This document shows positions 32,266 to 43,018 of a stretch of DNA of 64,000 nt, in pieces. Under the pieces are notes generated by a model. That model saw nothing but the letters and a program-made list of their open reading frames with translations, did not search any database and was not told the DNA's origin. Origin of the DNA: Symbiodinium natans. Its lineage: Eukaryota; Sar; Dinophyceae; Suessiales; Symbiodiniaceae. Location of the stretch: assembly GCA_905221605.1 (NCBI GenBank), contig CAJNDS010000585.1:1-64000 (forward strand). Reading direction: 5' to 3'. How positions within the stretch are numbered: position 1 is the first letter of the stretch; every line of letters begins with the position of its first letter. The translations under genes and the position numbers were made by a program.

Positions 32266-32779
32266 CACAACGGTGAGAAAGCATTATTATAATTATTGCC
32301 TCTATGACTATATTATTGAAAATGCTCTTTATACTACCTTTCATTTGTTATTGATGTCAGATTAAATCATGTTCCGGTCTGTAGGAGATGTTACTCCTAG
32401 ATGCCTTGAACCCTGACTTGTACCGATGATATCTTGGTTGTTGCGTGGAAGCATCTTACGAAAGACGCACAACCATCTTCTCCTTAAAAACCCTGAACCC
32501 TGAACCCCAAACCCTAAACCTTATAGTCACTCTTCTGAGTGTGTCCGTTCGAAGCCTCAATCCTGCCATTAAGGTTTAGGGTTTAAGGCTTCGGGTTTAG
32601 AGTTTAGGGTCTTGAACAACTTAGCTTCGAAACCCTAAACCCTATCCCCTTGACTAGAAATAAAGTCAGTGGACCCTTCGCTTGCGCAAGCCATCAGCTC
32701 AGCCTCTAAAAGGCAAGCTTCGGCCGATGTCAAAACTGAATAACCACAACTCAGTAATGAGATGTGTTCATGTCCCGAT

Positions 32780-32884
32780 TTAAGGTTTAGGGTTTAAGGT
32801 TTAGGGTTTAGGGTTTAGGGTTTAGGGTTTAAGGTTTAGGGTTTAAGGTTTAGGGTTTAGGGCTAGGGCTAAGGGTTTAGGGTT
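32780..32884 (+). repeat. interstitial telomere-like tract (TTTAGGG)n
   Basis: About 14 near-tandem copies of TTTAGGG, with some TTTAAGG variants, all in one orientation. This is the longest such run in the window. Shorter runs flank it at 32,490-32,640. Confidence 0.9.
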
Positions 32885-32952
32885 CAAGAAATAGAAGCCC
32901 AGACACCTAGAACTGTAAACCCCGCATAGCGCTAAGCTGAAAACCTACATAT

Positions 32953-34463
32953 AGTCATATACACTCTTTTAATATTTAGGAAGCAAACAAATTTAAATAA
33001 TTAAAATAACTAAATTATTCGAATTAATTGAATTCTGGTGCCTCCTCAAGAATTTACATAATTCTATGATTTTAATTTCTTTAATATTGTAGCCTTAGCC
33101 AGACAATTTAAATAATTTAATCAAATAATTCAATTAATTGAATTATTTGTATTCTGGGAGAGGCCCCAGAATTCAATTAATTCAATTATTTTAATTCCTT
33201 TGATCCCGGGCCTCAGCCAAACCATTTAAATAATTCAATTAATTCAATTAATTCAATTAATTCAATTAATTATAATTATTTGTATTCTGGGGGAGGCCCC
33301 AGAATTCAATTAATTCAATTAATTTAATTAATTGTATTCTGGGAGAGGCCCCAGAATTCAATTAATTCAATTAATTTAATTAATTGTATTCTGGGAGAGG
33401 CCCCAGAATTCAATTAATTCAACTAATTGAATTATTTGAATTCTGGGGGAGGCCCCAGAATTCAATTAATTTAATTAATTGAATTAATTAAATTAATTGA
33501 ATTAATTGAATTATTCAATTGGTCTGGCTCAGGGCCAGAGATTCAAAGAATTCAATTAATTGAATTAATTGAATTCTGGGGGAGGCCCCAGAATTCAATT
33601 AATTCAATTATTTTAATTTCTTTGATCCCGGGCCTCAGCCAAACCATTTAAATAATTCAATTAATTCAATTAATTCAATTAATTCAATTAATTAAATTAT
33701 TTGTATTCTGGGGGAGGCCCCAGAATTCAATTAATTCAATTAATTTAATTAATTGTATTCTGGGAGAGGCCCCAGAATTCAATTAATTCAATTAATTGAA
33801 TTATTTGAATTCTGGGGGGGGCCCCAGAATTCAATTAATTCAATTAAATGAATTAATTGAATTAATTGAATTAATTGAATTATTTAATTGGTCTGGCTCA
33901 GGGCCAGAGATTCAAAGAATTCAATTAATTGAATTAATTGAATTCTGGGGGTGGCCCCAGAATTCAATTAATTCAATTATTTTAATTCCTTTGATCCCGG
34001 GCCTCAGCCAAACCATTTAAATAATTCAATTAATTCAATTAATTCAATTAATTCAATTAATTAAATTATTTGTATTCTGGGGGAGGCCCCAGAATTCAAT
34101 TAATTCAATTAATTTAATTAATTGTATTCTGGGAGAGGCCCCAGAATTCAATTAATTCAATTAATTGAATTATTTGAATTCTGGGGGAGGCCGAATTAAT
34201 TGAATTATTCAATTGGTCTGGCTCAAGGTCAGAGATTCAAAGAATTGAATTAATTGAATTAATTGAATTCTGGGGGGGGCCCCAGAATTCAAATAATTCA
34301 ATTAATTAAATTAATTGAATTCTGGGGCCCCCCCCAGAATACAATTAATTCAATTAATTAAATTATTTGAATTCTGGATATCCCCCAAGAATTCAATTAA
34401 TTCAATTGATTCAATTATTTAAATTTGTTTGCTTCCATAAATATTAAAAGAGTGTAAATGACT
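32953..34463. mobile_element. 1.5-kb terminal-inverted-repeat element built from short palindromes
   Basis: The ends are inverted copies of about 48 bp. Left: AGTCATATACACTC, then TTTTAATATTTA, GGAAGCAAACAAATTTAAAT. Right: the reverse complement, with one mismatch and one extra T. The interior is made of alternating AATTCAATTAATT blocks and hairpins of the form ATTCTGGGGGAGGCCCCAGAAT, plus a longer unit (GATCCCGGGCCTCAGCCAAACC) that occurs three times. There is no coding potential. Flanks share only TA-rich sequence, so no target duplication is claimed. It is most likely a non-autonomous foldback element or MITE. Confidence 0.75.
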
Positions 34464-34525
34464 CTTATATTTGATATATAAAAGAAAACCAGTGGCAACA
34501 TAGTACATAAAGGTCCCTCTCTCAT

Positions 34526-34740
34526 ACATATATACATATATACATGTATACATATATACATATATACATATATACATATATACATATATACATATATACA
34601 TATATACATGTATACATGTATACATGTATACATGTATACATATATACATATATACATATATACATATGTACATATATATATATATCTGTCTCTCTCTCTC
34701 TCTCCCTCTCTTTCACGCTCTCCCTTTTCTTTTTCTCTCT
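34526..34740. repeat. ATACAT hexanucleotide and TC microsatellites
   Basis: CATATATA/CATGTATA repeats to about 34,686, then a TCTC tract to about 34,740. Tyrosine/isoleucine/methionine-rich frames here are repeat translations. Confidence 0.9.
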
Positions 34741-37700
34741 GGATATCCCATTCAATGTTCTGTTCTCAATGCCGTCCTCTGAAGCACTCCACGGGACTTC
34801 AATTCGGCAGAGGCGCCTCAGAATCAGGACCGAGACTGCTGGAATCTTCCACAGTTTGACCTGTCCTTAAATGAGATGCACGGGTCCATGTTGCTTTCAA
34901 TGCTACTTGTAGGTGTTAGGCACTCCGCAGGGCTTCAGATCGCCCGCCAGAAGCGCCTTCCGTGCAATACATGTAAGGAATATTGGAGTGTCTGGGTGTC
35001 CGAGTGTCTGTTTTGCACGGTGCCTCATCATTGTTACCATGGCTTCTGTCGTTATCAGTTCCATCAGCGATATCATGCTTCTTGTCGTCATGGTTGCTAT
35101 CCTTGTTTTTCTTTACTGCTGATACTATTGCTGCCAATATTGGTATTATGGTAGGTTTTCCTTGAACCGTCGTTCGTGTTGTTCTCTTATGCTTCTTATT
35201 GTGGTTGCCGCTCAATTCGTTTGTGTTTTCATCCCTGGGCCTCAGCGCGACGGCACCAGCACCGCACCTCCGGCGAAGCCGCGGCCGCCTGCAGTGAAGA
35301 CGCTGGCACGAAAAACAGGCCAAGCTGGGGAGGGGCGGGGTTTTGGGGCTTTTGGGGGTTTGGGAGTTTGGGGTTCAGAGTTTCGGGTTGGGGCGGCTTG
35401 GCTTGGGGGACTAGAGCTCGAGATGGGGAGGTTTGCACCAAAAAGTTTGAAAACCCACACACCGCAGATATGGTCCTGGTTCAATGGCCACTCGCACATC
35501 AGACCCTTCATATCGGGGTTGTGAGCATTTTGAGAAAGGGCCGTTCGGGGGATCCCTTTAAGGAATCTGTCGATTCTGAGGGAGGTACCGCAATTTGGGA
35601 GATGCCCGTCTTCGCTTCAGGAGCCTCAACCGCCCCTGAAGTCAGGCCCTTTGGCCGGCAGCCGCCAGAAGCTTGAGCGATCAGTGGAGACCTGGCTACA
35701 GCTCGGCACCTTGCGAAGACCTCTGGGCCCCTCCCCCCAAGGGCCGGCTCAGGGACGCGGAGGGTTTTGGGTTTTGGGAATGGCTTGACTCACGCGACGA
35801 CCTTAAGCCAAGTCATCCCGCAGTAGCAACCTCAGCAGCAAGTTGGCCGAGTAGCAGATCTGCGTGGGGTTCGACGTAAACCAGCCTTAAGACCGTCCCG
35901 AGCCTCCAAGTGGAATTCCGAGCTTCGTCCCCAGACCTGGCCTCTCAGGAGTACTGGCGCTCGCTGGGGCGGCACGATGCATCGGAGGAGGAGCCCCCTT
36001 AAACTCGTCGCCCTTCAAGAACTTAAGGCCGTGGTCTATTCAGGGCTGTGGGCTTGGTTTGTCTGTAGGTGCTGTAGCTGTTTGAGGCCGTTTGCGGCTT
36101 GCTTGGGAAGCCACACCCAAATTGGACCTCAAGGCCCTTGTAGCATCCTTCCAAACCCTAAGTACATCCCCCCAAGCCAAAGAAACCCCAAGTCCATGAA
36201 ACCGGGAGGACCTTCCCCTGCATGCGGCTCTCACGAGGTGATGGACTTGCAGATGCCGTGTCTGTGGGGAACCGGGCACGGAGCGCTTTGCTTCTCATCC
36301 TTGCCAGGGCGACGCAGAACCTGCGCCCACGCAGTGCCCCAGCCAAGCGCTTATGCCAGACGTTTGCAACGTATGTACAGTAGGCTTTGCACTGCAAGGG
36401 TTTGGGACCCTTTCAAAGTTGTCGGAAACTACCGATAAAGTATGTAGAAGATTCAATGCAGTATCTGAGGCTGCCAGGCGCCCGACACCTCGGCCCTCGA
36501 AGAGGTGCTTGAGGGAGCACAAGCTTGCTGATGTTCCCCGAGCCCCGAGCTTTGTTTCGAGTTTTTTGTATTGGCCTCAGCTGACGGAGCAATCTTACAA
36601 GGGCGAGTTGCTGAGCCGTTTATGCCTGAACGCTAGAAGGCCTGCGCCCTGATCCCTCTCAAAAACCTGATACATCCCCTTTACATCGCCGGAATCGGGA
36701 GCGGTTCTTCATCGTAACGCTGAGAGTTTGTAAGAAAAAATTGGTTGACATCGGTGAATCCAGGATTCAATGTTTGGTAGCAGGCTCTAACAGCCCCTAA
36801 AGCCGAATAGAAGCCCCAAGCCCCAAAAATCCCCGATCCGAAGTAGAGGCCCTAGAGCCGGAACTCTTGTGGAGGCCAGAGGCCTCGCCATGGGGGTGGA
36901 GGAAGGTGCAGCCCAACGACGAGGATTGGCCCCATAGTTGTTGGGCAGAGTGTTCATATGTTAGGGGCTAGGGGTAACGGTATAGAGCTTGGGGTGTTGG
37001 AGTGGCTGACGGGCGCAATTTGGGGCCGTTTGTAGGCTTAGTTGCTGCTTTGCAGTTGCGGAGACCCCTTCCCAACAGGGCACGCGATGTTTGGAAACGG
37101 TGCAAACATTTCCCGGTCTGTCTGCTCGGCACCCACTTTCTCGCAGCAGAACACTTATAGCAGCTTGTCCGGGCAACATACTGGAGACGATGCTTGGAGA
37201 CGGTGCAAACCCTATTTCTTACCCAGGTGTGCTTTGTATTCCTTTTTGTCAATACACTGTAACTTTGTCTCAAGGGACCTTATAGGGCCTAAATCCCGAA
37301 ACCCGAAAAAACCGGTTGCAGAGAAGGCGGGCGGGCAACTCGTGCCCTGTCTCACCCTGAAAGACCCAGAACCCTGCCAGATGCAGCACAAGCCCCTCAA
37401 CCTTACTCCAATCCACGATACCCAGATCTAAACATAGCTTGATTGAGGAACGCTTTTTCAGGCATGTATCATGTATGGGATTCTTTCTTAAAGGTTTAGG
37501 GTATCTTCCTTACATGAACGCTGGAACCAAAGCTCACCGGAGATTGGGGTCATGGGGGGTCGCTCCAGGCATCGACGTTGTCGGCGTGCCCGACGCCCTT
37601 GGCAGTGCTTTTGGAGAAACCGATTGAAGTCTTTCGGGCTTTAGACATTGCTAGTCGTATGGCTCCGCTTGAACCGCATCCCGTTCCGCAGGGTGATGGG

Positions 37701-40700
37701 AGCCGCCATCGGCCACCGTTCTCGTCCCTGCTTTTTGGGTGCGGACACTTGGAGGGCTTTGCGGCTCAGCGCGTGGCATGCAGGCGTCACCCGCCCCGAG
37801 TTCGTGGCAAGGTCGACGACAGGATGCGCAACATGTCCGTCACACGTGGTGACTTGGCGACACACGTGTAGTTTTCGAGGAATTCCGACAGGAAAGGACA
37901 CCAACCAAACCTTCGACTCGTCTGATTCTTTTCACACAACCGCTCCGGACACCAAGCAGCTCCTGCTTTAAGGACCCTTGCGTGCCGTTGTACAGTTGCA
38001 AAGCACTGTGTGATTCGTATGCGGTCGTGTAGACATGATGAGCCCATGAGAGAAAGCCGTTCAATTGCGCTTGGGATTTCCTTTTGAAGTTCAGCTGGCT
38101 GCCCCACAACTCGCCAGGCTGCGAGCACAGCAACGTCACTGGCGCAGGCCCCACCTCAGGGTTCCAACCTGTCCCACCTCCTTGCCGCGTGAGGCTTTTG
38201 GCTTGAGCTGCCGGGCGTTTCTTTACACGGTAGATACACCATGCACACAAACCCTGAGCTCGTATCATTGAATGATCACAATATATGGGGATCCGTCCCT
38301 GCCCTGGCATTTGCCGAAGGAGATCCAGCATGAGCTTACTCGCCTGCCGCGGACTTTTGGGGTGTGTCTTTGAGGTGTGTTGGGTTGCACATACGGCACA
38401 GTGCGCAGCCGGCGCCATTGCTTTGGTTCACATGGCTTTCTGCATGCTGAGCGATTTTTGGAACATCTGCCATGAGGCTGCCTTCGCTGAGTGGTACCCT
38501 TTTGCTTCTTGTGTCTGGCTTCCCTTGCAAGGCTACCCTTTTCATAATGTGTCTACTGGGCTACCAAGTTCTGTAAAGTCTTCCCAAAACCCTCAGCCTG
38601 GACCCCCCGAACCCTGAGGTCTTGCTCCACACCGTCGCTGCTCTCGAACCCCAGGCCCAAGTGAATGCTACAGACGGCTACACGAGAACAGCAACACAAT
38701 GCAGCCAAAAAAGTGACCCCTACGTGCCCTAAACCTCAATGCGACTCTAACCAATTCCAATCTTCGCTTGCCGACTGGCGGAGGGCATCGTAAGAATGGC
38801 ACAGGGAATAGCGCAGGCGCTCGCGCCCAGCCGAGCATAGCCGAGCATAGCTCCCAGTAGCTCCCAGTAGCTCCCAGGGCTCCTGAGGAGCTTCCTGTGG
38901 CACGCTTTCGTGGAAGCTAAGTAGCACTGCACTGCACCTCGTCCAAGAGTCAAAGATGCCCTCCGTCACGATCACAATGCCACGTATTTGATCGGGAGGC
39001 AACCTCGCAGACCAGGGAGTTCATAGTCCCATCGGCTCGAGAGTCAGCTTGAGAGCTGCAGCTACTTTCGAGTCAACCATGGCGAGAAGGAGACAAGAGC
39101 AACTCGCAACTACCAAGCCACAAACGACAACCCTTGGGCTACACATCTATCGACAGACGGATTGCTTTGGCTGTCTTGCAAAAGGGGGTTTAGGCTTCAT
39201 GTCTAGCCATGTCTAGCTGGTCTGCCAAGCTACCGTAGGTCCCGTTTTCATTAACGCTTCTTGGTGCAGAGACTTCCAAGCAGCTGGGTTGTGGGATGTT
39301 GTGGGTTAAGATTTTGGTTTACAGCAACAATCTCTCACAACTTCGGCAGAGCTTTCCGAAAGTTTCCGTGCTGCGCTGTTGAGAGAGGGGCTGGCCCCAT
39401 TGAACCGCTGTTCGTTTGCAGTTGGAGTCCCGCACCTTGGAGCAGTCGATGAAGCGCTGTAGAGGGAGGCAGGTGGAAAAAGAGGGTCTTAGACCCGTCT
39501 TTCCACTGCGCTATGGGTTGCGACTCAGCGATGTTCTGCCCACAGGGGCTTACACTGAGGGCAACAGGCAACAAGCGCTCCCGATTAGCTGCTCATAAAA
39601 TTTTAAGCAGATTTAGAGAAGTTAGCGATCCAGGCCTGGCCACTGCATACAGAGCGTTCAGTGCACAACTGCTGCAGTTGCGAGATCAGCTCCTCTGAGC
39701 CTTGCAGATCCCGACGCCAATACTTATGCACAAGTCAACAATATGACATAAAAAAATGACCACAAAGACTTCCGGGTTCCCTTCCCGAAGTCCTTCCTTC
39801 TTCGCACTTGTATGCATTCCACTGCTTTATGCTGAGCCCAAAAGAACCCTTCATACAAAAGCACCCTTTAAAAGCCCTCTGAAGCCTTGCATGCAGTGGC
39901 TCAAAGCCATTCTATAGGCCCCGTGGGGATTTCCCTACGACAAAAAAAGTGCTGCGGGCTTGGACCGATCGGAGCGGCGACCGCCAGAGGACGGTTTTAA
40001 GGGTCCTTTGAGGGCAAGGAGTTTAAAGGGGAGGCTTTCGAGCATCCTCATCTAGGAAGCTTGCATCGGAATAGGGAACTAAGTGGACTTATATCAAGTC
40101 TTTTGGGCGAAGCCTGGAGCTGCCTCTCAAATGTCCTGGAGCATTCCGAGATGAGCTTCGAGACTTTCGGATCTTGCGTTTGAGTCTCAAAAGTATCGAG
40201 CAGCTCCGTAAATTGTTTTACACTTTTCAGCTTCCATAATAAGTGTCGAGGGTTTGTTGATATCGGGCCTCTGATGTCATCGTGGTTCGAGTCCGGCCCT
40301 GCGCATCACGGAGTGCTCGCGCAGATGGCCCCTCGCACGACTGGACGAGGACAGAGAGCGAAGGGTGCGCAAACTGCGCCGTGGTTCTTTGGGTGGGGGG
40401 AGCCTGGGGCCATCTGGGGCCTGTGTGGAGCGAGAGCTTTGGGTAGGTTGTCGCGCTGTTTGGACTGCAGATTTTCCACGGGCAGCCATTGCCACAGGCA
40501 TGTCGCTGTCCGCGCTGGGCCACCAGCACCACCTGACTGCAGAAAGGCACCTTGCGACCCCGGCGCAGACTGCACAGAACCGGACAACCGGGCCGAGCCC
40601 ATTTTACGAGGAGAGTGGCTCTGTCGCCTGTATGGTACGCACCCCCATCTATAGGCAAGGGTCTCCTCACTCTGCAGCACCCAAAGAGGACTTAGGGGCC

Positions 40701-40922
40701 ATTCTGTCCGCCATTCTGTCCAGCACAGCCAGCAACCATGGGACAAAAAGGGATATGATGAAATCTGCATGCACCTGCCGATGAAGGCCTTTTGTGCTGC
40801 AGGCAAGACAGCCCAAGAGAATGAAGCCGAAAGTGCACCTCTGAGCTCAGTCGGTGGAGAGGTGAAAGGGCGAAGGTTCTGGTTTCTGAGCTCCGTTTCT
40901 GCTCCTTTCCCTCGCTCATGCC
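34741..40922. other. GC-rich stretch without a confident gene
   Basis: Many frames are open on both strands because of high GC, but none stands out by composition and splice signals together. Telomere-like words occur (for example 36,955-37,000 and 37,490). A short tandem repeat of AGCTCCCAGT lies at about 38,840-38,880. Possible coding scraps, such as 35,560-35,676 on plus, are too weak to call. Confidence 0.5.
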
Positions 40923-42059
40923 ATGGAAGCAAAGCGTCGACGAGTGAGGGTTTTTCGGGAATGCATGATTTGTCGGGAGGACAAGGGCCCCAGCGATTTT
41001 CCTGGCAAGGTCACTGATGGCTGCAGCCATACCCGCGACGTGTGTCGGCCTTGTATGGCACGCATCATCCGCATGGAAATCAGCGTGAAGGGACAGGCAG
41101 CTGAAGTAAAGTGCCCTACTTGTTCAATGGCGCTCGCCTTGTCAGATGTGGCTCGCGAAAGCTCTCAAGAAGACGCAGATCAGTTGGACAAGTTCCTGTT
41201 GCAAAGGGCCTTGTCGCAAGAGCCAAACTTTTGCTGGTGCGCGCACGGGTGTGGAGTTGGCCAGGTGCTTGACGAAATTGGCCGAAACATTTTCATGACG
41301 TGCCAGCAGTGCTCACAGCGCACCTGCACACATCATCGATCCATTTGGCATGATGAGCTGACATGTGCTGAGCACGACCACCAGCAGACTTGTAGGGAGC
41401 GTTATTCCTTCACAGTGGACAACAGTATCTTGCAGTCCACATCAAATGGAGTTGTTTACCGTCGGTCTCCGCAGTTGGAGGCCAAGGCTAAAGGTGTTGC
41501 AGAATGGGGCACATGCGTACATGGATTCTTGCACTCATCCGACTGGGTGGCAGTTGGTGATCTTTTCTTGCCAACAGCAATTCGGAGAGTTCGAGTGCTT
41601 CAGCCTCGGGCCGAGTCATATCAGGTCGACAACGCGCTGCTGCAGTCAAGCAGAAGCGGCGTGCGCTACCGGACTTCCCCAAACCTGGAGGATGCCACCT
41701 CTGAGATTGCCGAATGGGGATCCTTCGTGAAGGGAACTCCCGTCGATCAGAATTGGATCAAGGTGGACTCTGAGGACTCTGAGGACTCTGCATTCCTTCC
41801 AATATGCATTCGAGGCCTTCGAGTTCTGAAGCTCCAGGGAGGCCTCGGGCAGTACATGCAAGAGAAGAAGGTGCAGCGCTGCCCCAGCTGCCATCAAGGC
41901 ATCGAGAAGAAGCACGGCTGTGACCACATGAAATGCCCATGTGGCGCTGAGTTCTGTCATGTTTGTGGTGCTGACTATTTGGGCCCGGATGGCATCTTCT
42001 CCGTGGGGAATCACATGCACAAAAAGACGTGCCGGCACTACAGGCCATGGAGGACATGA
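40923..42059 (+). CDS. RBR-type E3 ubiquitin ligase with two inserted SH3b-like repeats
   Basis: 378 residues, intronless, with an ATG in clean context. RING1: C14, C17, C34, H36, C41, C44, C64, C67. IBR-like region at about 91-157 with CWC, TCQQC and a Cys/His-rich end. RING2 at 320-348: CPSC, then IEKKHGCDHMKC, CHVC. C333 sits at the position of the catalytic, ubiquitin-accepting cysteine of RBR ligases (C431 in parkin). Between IBR and RING2, where RBR proteins usually have a short linker, lie two copies of a ~70-residue unit (160-228 and 232-302) with the shared pattern VDN-LQS-G-YR-SP, AEWG and W-V-FLP. By eye these resemble bacterial-type SH3 (SH3b) domains. The product should transfer ubiquitin to substrates; the inserted repeats may select them. 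Absence of introns suggests retroposition, which is common in dinoflagellates. Confidence 0.85.
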   Translation: MEAKRRRVRVFRECMICREDKGPSDFPGKVTDGCSHTRDVCRPCMARIIRMEISVKGQAAEVKCPTCSMALALSDVARESSQEDADQLDKFLLQRALSQEPNFCWCAHGCGVGQVLDEIGRNIFMTCQQCSQRTCTHHRSIWHDELTCAEHDHQQTCRERYSFTVDNSILQSTSNGVVYRRSPQLEAKAKGVAEWGTCVHGFLHSSDWVAVGDLFLPTAIRRVRVLQPRAESYQVDNALLQSSRSGVRYRTSPNLEDATSEIAEWGSFVKGTPVDQNWIKVDSEDSEDSAFLPICIRGLRVLKLQGGLGQYMQEKKVQRCPSCHQGIEKKHGCDHMKCPCGAEFCHVCGADYLGPDGIFSVGNHMHKKTCRHYRPWRT

Positions 42060-43015
42060 TGTGCAGAGGCCTTGACGTGTTTCCAACCTGTTCGCGGATA
42101 TGGCCTCGCGGCCTCGCTAAGCAGAACTGCGTCCTCGCCCTCTTGACTCGAAGCCGGCGGCTGGCCACATCGGTGGGGAGCGAATGTCCGAAAGTTGCTG
42201 CTCCGGCGAGGCGACAACTGGCCCTTGACCCAAAGAGAGTCAGGCGTTGCAAGCTTCAAGTTTGGATGCCAGGCGGCGTGGTTTTTGTGGATGCTTTGAG
42301 GTTCTTCAGGTCGCGGATCAAAGGTTCTATCTTCAGCCGTAGGTTGTCAGAGTAGATTCGCGTCAGTCGCCATCGAACCCAGACCGCTAGGCCTTTTCAG
42401 TTTCTGTGAAGTGTTAGTGTGTGCTTCAGAACATGAAGCTTCGGCTTTGGGCTTTGGGGTTCAGGGATGTTCGATTATTGTTATGACAAGTTCTTATGGT
42501 AAATGTAGTCATTATCGATCATTGCCTTTCTTAATGACATCTAGTTACGGTGAGTACTAGCTATAAGGTTCAGGATAGAAGTGTTGGGCCGCCTAGACCG
42601 ACACGTTGTTGAGCCCGTCTTTGGCCCACATGAAGCAAAGAACTTTCCTTGGAGACCACATGACCATCACTATGCGGGTATTACGATGGTCTTCAGATCA
42701 CTGTTGACATTATTGTTCTTAGGATTGCGACTAGGGTACGCCATGGTTAGTATCAGTATCATGCAAAGAAGAAGCAAAAGGCACTTGGGAACACACAGAA
42801 CAGCTCGCGAGCGTGCGCCGCTCTTTCGACGCGCTGTTGTGATGGGAGGCGTCCCAGAGGGCATATGCACAACGTCCCACGTGAGGTAAGCCCTGATTAT
42901 GACTGTTGTGAGTGTACATGTTGCTCCATCTGAATACTGGCGAGTGTTTATGTTAGGGTGTTGTTTGGAGGTACGAGCAATAAGAATCCCACCTCACACC
43001 ATCCCCTAAAACGTG
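42060..43015. other. spacer downstream of the RBR gene
   Basis: GC-rich at first, then mixed. No gene supported. The 3' end of the RBR transcript probably lies here, but no polyadenylation signal is obvious. Confidence 0.45.
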
Positions 43016-43018
43016 CAG

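Noticed and set aside
33796-34020. Plus-strand frame rich in IQLIELIE
   Set aside because: Translation of AATTCAATTAATT repeats in the TIR element.
32953-34463. Target-site duplication around the TIR element
   Set aside because: Flanks share only TA-rich letters that could be chance. No duplication can be stated.
34415-34870. Frames rich in [10 protein letters not shown]
   Set aside because: Translation of the ATACAT microsatellite.
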